From positions 25,989,001 through 26,053,000 of the forward strand of contig NC_135379.1 in the NCBI RefSeq assembly GCF_049243985.1: a stretch of 64,000 nucleotides of DNA, in the 5' to 3' direction. This document shows positions 34,656 through 47,100 of this stretch, piece by piece (position 1 is the stretch's first letter; each line of letters begins with the position of its first letter). Source of the stretch: Paroedura picta (Eukaryota > Chordata > Lepidosauria > Squamata > Gekkonidae). The translations under genes were made by a program, and so were the position numbers. The notes under the pieces are model-generated. The model was not told the DNA's origin and made no database searches. It worked only from the letters and a program-made list of their open reading frames with translations.

Positions 34656-35130
34656 TTGGCAGAATCTGGACGCACGTCCATTAAACCAGGCCCCTTGCTT
34701 TCGCCCTCACCTTGCAATGGAAACGCAAAAACTCAGCCACACCAAGGAGGCACTCTTCGGGCCCCGCTCAGCTCGCAGAAGGGCGCGACTCTCCCCGTCA
34801 GTCAATCCGCTCTAATGCGGTTAAACTGGACGAGGGCAGCTAAAGGCGCAGAAGCCGCGAGGCCGTCCCATCAGCTCCCCCCCTCCCCGGTAGCCCTCCA
34901 GCCACACCCGCAAGGCCCGACAGTCGCGGGTTCCAGCCTCTCCTCTCGCTTCCTGATTGGCTCTTCTGGCGGCGAAGAGGCTGTGCGGGCGGGTTGCCCT
35001 GGAAGCGCCCGGCCAAAATGGCTGCTGCTTCTGGGGGCAGCGGGAGGCTGCAAGGCGAGGAGGTGAGTGAGGGGAGGCAGGAGGCTCCGGCACCGACGCC
35101 TGGCCCTGGCGGGGATCCCGGGGCCGGTTT
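34650..35130 (+). promoter_or_regulatory. LRRC72: CpG-rich promoter of LRRC72
   Basis: A sharply GC- and CpG-rich island in otherwise AT-rich DNA surrounds the LRRC72 start codon. Visible elements are an inverted CCAAT box (ATTGG, 34956-34960), a GGGCGGG GC box just before 34993, an RFX X-box-like half site (GTTGCC at 34993-34998 followed by GGAAGC), and a YY1-like AAAATGGCTGC motif that contains the start ATG at 35018. No TATA box is seen, as usual for CpG-island promoters. Several long open frames here are only the by-product of high GC. The transcription start cannot be placed exactly. Confidence 0.7.
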
Positions 35131-38100
35131 CTCCCGAAAGAGGTAGAGCCGGGAGGAAAAAGGGCAACCACGACTCTCTTCCTGCAGGGGTCCCCGTTTC
35201 ATCAACCGCATCACGACTCTCGTTTGTTTCTTCATTTGTACCCCGAAGAGACCGTAGACGCTGTACAGAAATAAAACAAGTAATCGAGGGGGAGATAAAG
35301 AAACCCATTATGATCTGGGTCAGGCTAAAAGGGAGAGGGAACATTAGAAAATGATGCCTTCAAAATTAATGGTGGTTCTTTTTAAAAGGTTAGAGGAAAA
35401 TGCACCCGGTGTTAGTGATTATGTCCGGGACAAAGAGACTCCTGGTTCATGTATTTACTTTCATATATTGACATTAGGGCTGCCGGCCGCCAGGTAGGAC
35501 TTGGAGGTACAACTCAGCCCAAGGCTACAGAGATCAGGTTTCCTGAAGGTGAACTCTGTGGCATTGTACCCACCCCTGTCCTCCCCAGGCCACATCCACA
35601 AATCTCCAGGAGTTTCTGGCAACCCCCACCCCCATTCCTTGCTGTTAGTTGGGGGACATGACATGTGAACAGTTCATAAGACAAGGGGGCCTCTTCTTAT
35701 CATGCAGAAAGCTTTATGTGCAGACAAGAGTCAGTGTTTGCTTGGAGCATGTGACTGGGAACCTGGCAAATGCAGGGCCATGACTCTGTGTACATGGCTT
35801 ATACAAAACACTCATCAGGATGGATGAGCGCATTCAGTCTTACTCCCCAGTACCTGTGCCCACTTTGTCAGCAGAGTAATGTGTGAACTATTCTACAGCT
35901 ACAAATCAGTCCACGCCCAGATTGTTTTACACAGTGAATCACCCTCTGCCAGTGTCAACATGGCTTAACAAATATGACTGTCAACTCATATATTCTTCAT
36001 ATCTCAGCAACATAAATTTTCTTCCTTTTCGTTGACTGTGGATCCTAATAAGAAAGAAGTGCTAGTAGATCCCTTCCAATTTCACCATTGTTTCCTAAAT
36101 GGAAAAAGGAGATTTGCACTACAACATACACTCTTCCCGCATCTTACTTCCAAACTTCCTTCTGATGGGGAACCCCTTCTGGGGTTCTTTGAAGCCTGAA
36201 AAATATTTCAGGGGTTCCTCCATGGTCAGAAGGTTGAAAAAGGCTGTCACTATCTGTCGTTACCACAGATAGTTTTATCTTGCCTACAAATAATTTTTTT
36301 CTGAGTATTCTCTGGGGTATGCCAGCTCAAATTTAAGTACATTTATTTTTAAAAATATGGTTATCTGAGTAGTTCATAATGACAAAGGATCCTGAGGTAA
36401 GTTGAACAGTTATATTTTGCTGTCAAAAATTTAGACAGAAGAGTTCCGGCTTCACGCTCAGATGTTATATGACTTCGGTGACAACACAGTAAAATTGTGC
36501 CAACATAAACTTATGTTCAAACACCAGTAGTTGATTCATTAACTTGAAAAGACTAGAATATTTGTAGCCATGTGATTATAGACAAAAGTTTGAATATGTG
36601 ACATGTAGGAGTGAAGCTTTTTCAAAATCCGACTCCTTTAGGCTGTCCAATGACTGAAAGCAAAGAATTAATAGCTGAGAGCTAGATGAGCAATTCTCAG
36701 TTTCTTTCCCCATCTTCTGGGAGCCTGTTCTGCCTGAGGACATTGAGTGCTTGCCTTTCCCACAAAAATGTACTAATGTATGTACTGAACTTAAATGAAG
36801 TAATAAAGATAAAAACTAGAATGTAATAGCTACAGATATATTTAGAAACACTAAGAAACAAATCCTATGTTTTCACTATCTATCTAGTATATATAACAAT
36901 ATATTTTGTTTGATCATAGGTATAATTTCCTGTCGATTTATTTTCAGGTTTTAAAAAATCAGTTGAAGATATGTGGGTTTAAGAAAGATAATGATGTCAC
37001 AGAGTTGTATCTGGGAGAAAGGTAATTTGTTTTGCTGCTACAAGGGAAAGTTATGTTTGATAGATCCAGTTTACAAAGTCTGAATGAGTTAACTGAGAAG
37101 ATTCAGTTATGAGCGACTGATTCACTTCTGCACTTAAGGAAACCAGAACGCTGCTTTGCTTCTTTTAAGACAAATCTCACATTCAGTTTTCATTTTATGG
37201 GATTAGCATAGTTCTTAAGACTCAACGGAGTCCTAATATAAAAGTCTAGTAAAATGGTTTAAAATATTGTAATATAAAATCATCGCAGACAGTGTCATAT
37301 GAAAATTGCTTCTTCAAGAAAGGTTGGTTTTGGTTCAACACCTTCTGTATTAGAATGCCATCCAAAATTATACAGCACCCACTGCTAGTAGAACATTGCA
37401 TACAACTAATTTTGTAGCTGGGACATCCTGAGAAGAGTATATAGTAGGTTCTTAAGCTTTCTCCACATTCTTAAACTTGTTTATAAGTCCTCCCCCACCC
37501 CCACCCCTATCACATTGTTAGGATCTCTTGCACTCTCTCTGCCACCCTACACAGAGAGTTGCACCTACATCCATAGAAATCATTGGTGTACAAGAGTGTA
37601 ACTCTGTTTTGGGTAGCATTGACACTTTCCCTTTTTACATTCTTGGCTCTGACAAGTGAGGGTAAAATCAGACATGATATACTTTATGCTCTTGATTTGT
37701 TTTGAGGTAGCCTGGAAGCAATGAAAGTATTGAAGCCATAGCCTAACTGTGGTGCTACCGGGATGGTAGAAAGACAGAGCATCACATGGAACTAGTTTTG
37801 TGGCTAGGTCATCTTGAGAAGTAGAGTAGGTTCTTAGGCTTCCTTTCTTAAACTGGCCATTTCTTCCACCCGACTCCATCCTGTAGGAGGTGACAGGCTA
37901 GAAGATCCCAATTTATCTTGCTTGTGGTTACCAAGAATAGCACAGTCCCACACAGAGCTGCACACATAGGGACTTACTGATGCACACCATAAGGTACAAT
38001 CAGGCTGTAGGCTTTCCTTTGTCTTGTTTTCTCTTCTGCACTGCATAACTTTGGCAAGCGTACAGAAAACTTGGCTTCCAGATGCCACATTTGGCCTTGA

Positions 38101-41100
38101 AAATGCTGGTTGCTAACCCCTAACTGGCCTGATTGGATTGGTGGCTTAGACCAAACATTTTCCGGAGTTTAGGGCTCAATTGACACTGAATGAATCCCAT
38201 GATATATCAATCGAAAGTACCTTTACAGTTCCACTTCTGGTTTATGGTCCATTTACGTTAGATTTAATGCTGCTCCATTAAGCTCTGTCATTAAGTATCA
38301 TTTGGTCTTCATGAAAATGCAGGTGACAGAACATAGCGTGTTGTGGCATTGCCAACTGCTGGGCAAAAAAAAAATGTTCCTTTAATAGAGGCTTAACTGG
38401 GTGTTATTCATCAAGTGATATTATTTACCTTGATGTGACAAAAAGCTTCAACTGCCCTTTTCCATACATTAATTCTCAGTTAAAGAGACAGGACATTTTT
38501 CTTCAGGCCTGTATTGCTTGGTGTTATAGTATAACCCGACTTTCTGCTGACTGGAATAGAATGTTAATCTGCTAAAATCTGTGCATTAAAATAAACTTTG
38601 CAGTACTGTTAAAGGACCTCAGTGTGCTTCAGAGAGCTGTCATCTTCAGGAAATTGATTAGTTTAGCAGTTAGCAGGAAGGGACTGCTGGAGGCCTAAAA
38701 AGCTCAGTTTGTAAAGGACATGCAAGGACTAGAAATCTTTTCATAAAGGGGCAGAGTTTTAAAAATATTGTTGGAATTAAACTCTACTTGGAGCAAATTA
38801 TATGCCTTTGGGTACAATCCTTAGATGAGTTTCTCAAGTTCTGTTCCATTGATTTCCCTGGAATAGCTCAAGACCTAGGTGGTTTGAGGATTGCAATATG
38901 ATCATCAAAAGGAACAAAGTAAGCCTGGAGATACAGGAAGAATTAACCCAATTAAAATAAAGTTTAAATTTTTAGAAGGGGACACAAAGTAGCAGAGACT
39001 GTGTGCTAGAGTCAGTAAAAAGATGCCTTAATTTTGCAATCTGTGAAGCATTTCAGTAATTTTTTAAAAACAGAGATGAGAATTTTGTCCAGAGGCTTGT
39101 TATTTTTTTAAAACATTTGTGTTGTAAATCATAACTCCAAACAGAATAAAAAATAACAAAAGGTTACAACAATGGTGGTAAGTCTACAGACACCCCCCAA
39201 CTTGAGAAGTAAATAAAATGCCCCAGCAACTGTTCACACAATCCTGCTTTGCCGTGCCTCTGAAAATGCCAGCCCCATTTACTGGCAAAACATCAGGCAC
39301 TAATGCTACCAGACCATGGCCATCCAACCCAGAAAACCTACAGCAACCAGTCTACAGATAAGCATCTACAAAATGTTTCCAAATATCTATGCAGTACATT
39401 CAAATGGCTTACTGGAGGAAGACATTTATCTTTCCAGTTTTATAATATTACGTTTTTTGCAATGGTAAGGACAAGGGGGTGCCCATTTTTGTAGTCCATC
39501 CATCTCTAGGAGATAGTTTAAAATACAAAGCATTCTCAATAATCAATTAATATTCTGATGCAGAATTTGTATAATTACTTCCTGCTCCAAAGACTTAACA
39601 GGATAGGACCGAAGCATATGTTCAAGAGACATGATGTGTGAATTACAATGCCAGCATTTAGACACTTTACCTGTTCTTTTACTAAAAAGGTGCTGTGGTG
39701 TCCAGTTGTCCTAAACTTAATATTTAGCCGAATAAACTGCAGATTGAGGCCTCCTAGAAACAACAGGTGTGGAACCTGGTCATGTATAGAATCATAGAAC
39801 CATAGAGTTGGAAGGGGCCATGCAGGCCATCTAGTCCAACCCCCTGCACAATGCAGGATCAGACGAAAGCATCCTAAAGCATGTAGATTTTAAAGCAGTG
39901 GTTCCCAACCTTTTGGCATACGGTGGCCGCATTAGCCAGTGCCTTAAACCAAAATGCATCAGAATTATTAACCTATTTATTTAGGTCAAAAGTAAACATT
40001 TTATGGAAAACGCAAGAACTACCTTCAATAGAAGACTGGTTGAACAAACTAGCTGACTTTGCCAAGATGGCCAAACTGACACTGATAGTCAATGGAAGAA
40101 CAGAAGAGGCCTTTCAAGAACAATGGGGCCCTTATCTGACTTACTTAAGAAAATAATCTAAAAGGAGACTGAAATGGGGAATTAAGTGTATCAAATGAAG
40201 AGCATAACCTATTTTTTCTGTATTAATAATGTAGATTATTCGTACTGTATCATCTTTAATTTTGGAAAATAAAATAAAAATTCTGCTAAAAAATAAATAT
40301 TCAAAGGTAAATGAAGAAATGTTAACTTTAATGCAATCCATTTTACTGTAGAATCCTTTAATTTAGCTACGCATGCTTACCTAGCTAGTGTAAGGCATTG
40401 ATATCCAAGCTAGTGTTTGTGACAGACACTCTTAAAATGTCTTGGCTTACACTTTGATTTCACAGTTTTGATCTTGGAAAAGGTTTGTTCACAGAAGTAT
40501 GTAGTGCCAAAGACTGTGAACATGCTTGCAGCAAATTTCTTTAGGTTGATAAGTAGACCAGGTAGACCAGAATAGAACTCTTTAACAGACTATTTTCTTT
40601 GTAAATGTCTCTGAGATTATCATTGGCTTGCAAATCAATTAGTTCCATCTGAAAAAAGTTTCTTGCATCTTCTGGTGCTACTTCAAATGTATTCTGAAAC
40701 ATTCTTATTTCCCTTCCAAGGTTATGGCAATCAGTGAATTTGTCCTGATATTCTACCTGCAATAGGTTCAGTGCTTTCATGTGTCTTTCAACATTGAATT
40801 GTAAATTCCCATCCTTCTCAAATTTTAGTCCATAGCAGCATGAGAAGTTTGAAAAGTTACCTTCACTAACTTGCTTCATAAAATGTTTAGTTTTGCTTCA
40901 AAAGCTTTCAATTCATTATACATGCCACATAGAAGCTTTCCTTTCCCCTGCAACCTTAGATTCAATGTGTTCAGATGCTCTGTGATATCCGTTAAGAAAG
41001 CCAAATCAAAAATCCATTCAGGGTCAGAAGGTGCTTCTTGACCTTTTCCTTTCTCTTTAAGAAAGACATCAATTTCATGATGAAGACTGAAAAAACATTT

Positions 41101-44100
41101 GAGGACTTTGCCTCTGCTAAGCCACCTGACTTCTGCATGGTACAATACACCCCCATATTCTGCATCTATCTCAGAGAGAAAATTTTGAAATTGATGATGA
41201 GCAAGGCCATGATGCCTGATGTAATTAATGATGGATACAACAATACGTATCACACTTTCCCACTGAAGAATCTTACTACACAAGGCTTGCTGATGGATGA
41301 TGTAGTGAAATTGCATGGGAAGTATACCGTTTAATTCAATATCTCTTCATTGACTTTTGCAACTACACCAATTTTACTTCCCACCATATTTCTTGTATCA
41401 TCAGTTGTGATGCTTTTCAATTTATCGCAACTCAGACCAAGATTTTCTATTGACTTACATACTTTCAAGAATATGTTTTCTGCAGTTGTGGTGCCTTTCA
41501 AATTCTGCAGTGCACACAACTCTTCTGTTATTCTGAAATGGGAATCTATCCCCCTGATAAAAATTAGTCTAAAATATCATTGCTCTTCTAATGCCAAAGG
41601 AAAAAAATCAAAACTTTTAGCCTTGACAACCAGTGACATATGCAGCTCTTCTCCTAGTTCTTCAACATGCCTGGTGATTGTAGATGCAGATAAAACTGAC
41701 AAAACTAACACATCAGGGCACATTTCCTCCATTATTTTAACCATTCACTTTTTAACAAATCCACCATCAGAGAATGGTCTACCACTCTCAGCAATACATT
41801 TAGCAACATGATAGCTGGCCCGCACAGTAAACAGGTTCTCTTCAACATGCTTTCTAAAAATATTTTGCGGTAAAAGACATTGATTTTTTAAAGATAGTTT
41901 ATCTTGTTCACTTGTGCCTCTCCTTGATATATTGAGTAGCTCTTGTGATAGGATTGTGCTTCTTTGGAGGGCTGCACAGAAAAAGGTTGGGGGCTGCATG
42001 TGGCCTGCAGGCTTCAGGTTGGGGACTCCTGCTTTAAAGGCCATGGCGCCAGGCTGCGGCTCCCTCTCCCCGCCCCCCCCCGCAGTAAAAAACTTCCCAG
42101 GCCGCAAGCTTGCGGCCCGGGAAGCTTCTTACTGCGGGAGGGGGGGAGAGGGAATCAGGGCCGCGCCCGCGCACCGCACATGCGTGATTTCGGCCACGCA
42201 TGCGCAATGCATGGCCGCGGCCGCGCATGCACGGCATGCTCAGGCGGGCAGTTGCCCTGCTGGTCCCCAGCCTCAAAAAGGTTGGGGACCACTGCTTTAA
42301 AGTATATTTGAGTAATTCAGATACCATTACTAAAACTGAATTGATTATCTTGAAACTAAAATGCAGCTGATATAGTAACTAGGGTCCTTTTTCTAGAAGA
42401 ATGAAACCAACCTCAATTGGCTTCCATTATCACATTAAGGTTCTTAAGGCCTGGCAGCAGAACAAATAGAAGACAGTGGTGTGAAGGAAAGGTAGGAGAG
42501 AGAAAGGAGGTCTTCTTGCTAGTTTTCAGCTTGTGAACAATGGTAGTGTCAGAGCAGGTGGGAAGAGATGTCCAGTGGGACTCTTAAGTAGTATTGTGCA
42601 GTGTTCAGAGCTAGCAGTGTTCCTGAGTGCTCCAGACACACCAGATGGGATGCTGGCATATTGGTGAGTGAGTTTAAGTGAAAATTTCAGTTGTGAGATA
42701 TATGTTTGTCTCAGGGCCATAATATTGGGGGGGGGGGAGAAGCGGAAGGAGTGAGTTAACCCTTTCCTTGTTTGTCATTTTACTGATGACCAAAGTGTTA
42801 TTTGGCCTGCAAGAAGAAGCATAAAGGTATCTGTATAAGAAAGCAATCTAAGCCTACTGCTGCTCAGAAAAGGCAGCCAGCCCACCATATTCCTCAGTGT
42901 TGTCTCCAGATCGAAATCTGGTTAGTGGGAGACAATGCGTTTGCCAATGTTCTCTTCGTTTAAAATTATTCCCAGCTTTTGATTTGTTTGATATGCTCAG
43001 AGAAACATTCAGGGAGCAATCCTAAGGAGGTCTACTCAGAAGTAGGTCTCATTCACTGTAGGTTATTGCCAGGAAGGTGTTTATTGAAGCCAAAGAGCTG
43101 TGATGATGTGCACTGGCTATAATATATGGAAAATTTAAAAATAATTGTGCAATCATATTCAGTTGGTAGGAAAGGAATTAATATAAGGGTAACTTGTTAA
43201 ATGGGTATGTTTATGTATGAAAACTTCCAATATCTGGCTATTTCAAAGTAGCAGTGTTGATAACAGACAAAATTAATAAAACAAGCAGGGTTAATTTTAG
43301 TGGTATTATAGTTAAATGTTGTTAGCATTAGGGTCTATATTGGTTATCACTTTTTTGTGTCACTTTAAAAAATATTGTGAGTGTACTGAAAGTCAGGATA
43401 TAAATAATATAAGTAAATGAAGAACAAATACATTGTTCTGACAAGTGTAATATTCAGTCCAGGCACTATATTTATTCATTTTTACATTTATACTCTGTCC
43501 TTCTCCAGAGGCTCAAGATGGCTTACAAAATTTAAAATATACGACATTAATACATACAATTTAAAATTCATTCAGTTTAAATTCAAACCTGTCTATTCCA
43601 CCTTCAAGCCACCTCCTCTTTGTGGGAGTTAGATTGTCAGAGAACTGAGGAAGAAGAAGAAGAGTTGGTTCTTATATGCCGCTTTTCCCTACCCGAAGAA
43701 GGCTCAAAGCGGCTTACAGTCACCTTCCCATTCCTATGAGCTTCTGTGGGTGGACTTTCAAGCAGGGAGGCTAACATCTCAATGTTGTTTCTAGACCTCA
43801 ACCATAGGCCTGGCAAAACAGCTGTTGTTTATAGGCCCTGCAGAACTTATTAAGGTCCTGCACATCCCTGATCTCCTCAGGTAGCGTGTTCCACCAGGCC
43901 ATTGTCATGGGTGAAAAGCACATTTAATCACAAAAGCCCACTCCATACTAATGTAGTTTTATATCCTCCTCATAATTTGCGTATTAGTCTTTTGTTGTTG
44001 TTGTTAGGTGTGAAGTCGTGTCCGACCTATTGCGACCCTATGGACAATGATCCTCCAGGCCTTCCTGTCCTCTACCATTCCCCATTTAATTGGAAATTAA

Positions 44101-47100
44101 ATATTGAAATTATATGATTTATTACAGAGGATTAAAAGAGGTCCCTGATTTATCGCAGTTCCGGATACTAATATATTTGTGGCTAAACAATAATAAGGTA
44201 ATAAAGCTTTTTTCATTTCATTTTATATCCCTAGTGGCTACAGTCAGAACTGCATATTATTTTTAAAAATTCATTCCTCAGTATAGCATAATTCTGGCTC
44301 CAGCCCCCTCCCCATGACAGCAGCCATTATGTAAAGTCCTCTTCAGTTTAAAGATGATTTCTGAAGACATGTTAGCCAGCATGGAAATTGTCTGATGTTA
44401 CCAATACTTTATACATTGATGCTTAATGTGTGGAAATAAAAGCATGTACTTTTATTTGCTGTCATATTTCTGTTATTTTAGAAATTTTGCAGAAATATTT
44501 GACTCCTGCATCAGAGACAATATATTCAGTTACATTTCTCATTAATACAAAAGCATAACCGTCTTCTGATTTTCACATTTTAGATTGAGAAATTAACATT
44601 TTTGAAGCATAACTGTTACTTGAGAGAACTGTACCTCAACAACAATGAAATCAGAAATATAGCAGGTATTCTGTTTTGTTTCTTTTATACAACAAATGGG
44701 TTGTGATTTCTGTAAACACAGATGTATTTGAAATACTTGGAACAAGGACTGAAAGCCTGTAGAGAGAACTAAAACGTGCAGTGATTTCTGTGAATATAGT
44801 GCTCTAAAGCAAAAGAAATATACTTGAAAGTTGCTGTGATCTTTTGAGCATGATTTAGCACCATAAAGTACCTGTGACAAGATGGATTCTCTGTGAATTA
44901 ACCCTTCTCTTTGTGAGGAGGGCATCCTTGATGGAAGAGCAATTCCTTCCATGAATTCTGGAGTCCTAAATAATTTCCACGTTCCAGTGTTTACTGTTGG
45001 GACTCACCCTCTTCTTTGCTTTCTCCCTTGGTCAGGAATTTGGAGATGATAGAGATTTCTGTCTTTAAAGCTTGCCCAGGCTACGATCTTTCCAGTCTTT
45101 CTTTCAGCTTCTTTTGTGGTCTTTCTCGTTTTTCTTTTGTTATCTTTCTATCTTGCCTGTGGCTATTAATGTGGCTATTAGACTGGATTACTTACAGGTC
45201 ATATTGCCTTATTTGTATTTGTGATCCTAAGATTACCAGCATAGTTCATATTATGCAATAAAGCATCAGGTAGATCCATTATTGTTATCATTCTAGGTGC
45301 TCTCAGACATGCACATTCATTGCAGATCCTGCTGCTTCATAACAACCAGTTGAAGAACCTGGAAACAACTGTGAAAGAGCTAAAAGGAATGATGAGTCTG
45401 CAAACTTTAAGTAATGTATTTTCTGTATATTGTGTGAATGATAGGACCCCACTCTAATACGTCTTAGAAATCCAGTATTTTTAAGATGGAGTCAAAATTC
45501 AACCTTTTTTGAGTGGTTTTTTTTTGCTGAGCAAATAGATTCTATAATTAAACATACCAATATATGTTTTAACTAGTGTAGACATTTTTTTAGTATACTG
45601 AAGAGAGCAAAGGGGTGAATGAAAATGCCTGAGTCTCTTAAATTTCAAATTAAGATAAACAAGACAGTGCTGGCGCCACTAAGTTTTGCTGTATGAAATT
45701 GCCTTCAGGGAAATAGGATTATAAACTGTTGCCTATTGAAAGTGAAAGTGTAAGCAATCTTTCTCCGTCTCTTCTGAAAGAATGCACTCATAGATCATAC
45801 CAGGCTTTCAGAACTTTAAGAAGCAGGAACTAATTTCATGCCTTCATAAAGTAATTAATGGAGGTGTTTAATATCATCGAAATGAAGCTGAGCCAAGTTG
45901 AAAACAAGTCAAGTGCCAATCAAGTTATTCCCTTTCTTGTTTTCAAGATATAGCTTTGAATAACTAAACGCATCAGTCCATAGTGATTGTCTTGAAAACA
46001 GATTATATAGTAACAAAATCAAGTTATCTTTGTTAAATCCACACACCAGCAGCATACCATGAATGGACATACCCAGTGATTCTGGGAAATGAATAATTAT
46101 TTGAGATGTTGGGAAATAATTCCATATAGTTGTGGTTAACTTCACAGCAATTAAACTTCACATTGTATTCAATTACTTATTTTATTTAGTTTTCAATTTA
46201 TACTCCACCCCTCCTGGCAGATTTTAATATTTCAGAATCATCTTTTTGCCGAGGACACCCAAAGAACATGCAACACTAAAATCTATTACAGTTAATTAAA
46301 TACAAAATACATATTAGAATACAGAATCAAAGCCAGCATCCCTCTGTGCAAACATGTCATATTTGCATTCGTTTCTTTACCCGAATTTGACCTTTCACCC
46401 ATTTGTGTTTAAACTGAAGAGTGATGTAGCTGCCCTGGTAAATGTGCTATATATTTTCTCTTCCTGTGTGAAATCAGAGACTGTGTGCACTGTTCAGCAT
46501 TAAGCTGTTTCAGAGCTAATGAAGCAGTGATCTTTCTACTACTGCCATCTTGTGGTTATTTAAAATGAAATTAATTACTATAATTTTCATGTTTATAGTT
46601 ATGTAACAAGAAAATTCACAAAAGGAATTTCTTTTTAAAAGGTGGATATGAATGCGATGTTCTGTATTGAAATACTGTTCAGGAACATCACATTATAGAC
46701 CAGGGGTAGTCAAACTGCGGCCCTCCAGATGTCCATGGACTACAATTCCCATGAGCCCCTGCTAATGAGCCCCAGCCATAGACTGATGATACATACACAT
46801 TGCTACTATTAAACAGGCCACTTCATGTCTTTCCTAGAATAATGTTGGTTCAACCACTAGATGTTAAGGGTACTATGATTTAGCATTGGATTAGCAGACT
46901 TCCTGTCATATTAAACTTATATCTGGGTAACATCCAAACAAGGAAGTGATGTAACTGGGTTTAAATCTTATGGCAATAATGTAGCAGATTGTAGGCAGAA
47001 CTCCCGATGTATAGTGGAAGTTTTCAGGCTTTGGAATGAGTCAGCGACAAGTCTTTTACTAGTATAGGCAGCTTCTTCATGTAAAGCCGTACTAGGAAAA

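Noticed and set aside
34656-35354. Several overlapping frames of 95-157 codons on both strands
   Set aside because: They sit in the CpG island, have low-complexity Ala/Pro/Arg-rich products and cross the LRRC72 exon 1 splice site; high GC removes stop codons by chance.
41964-42327. Long frames in GC-rich DNA at 42.0-42.3 kb
   Set aside because: They fall in the CpG-rich terminal part of a hAT element with palindromic sequence; no protein family signature.
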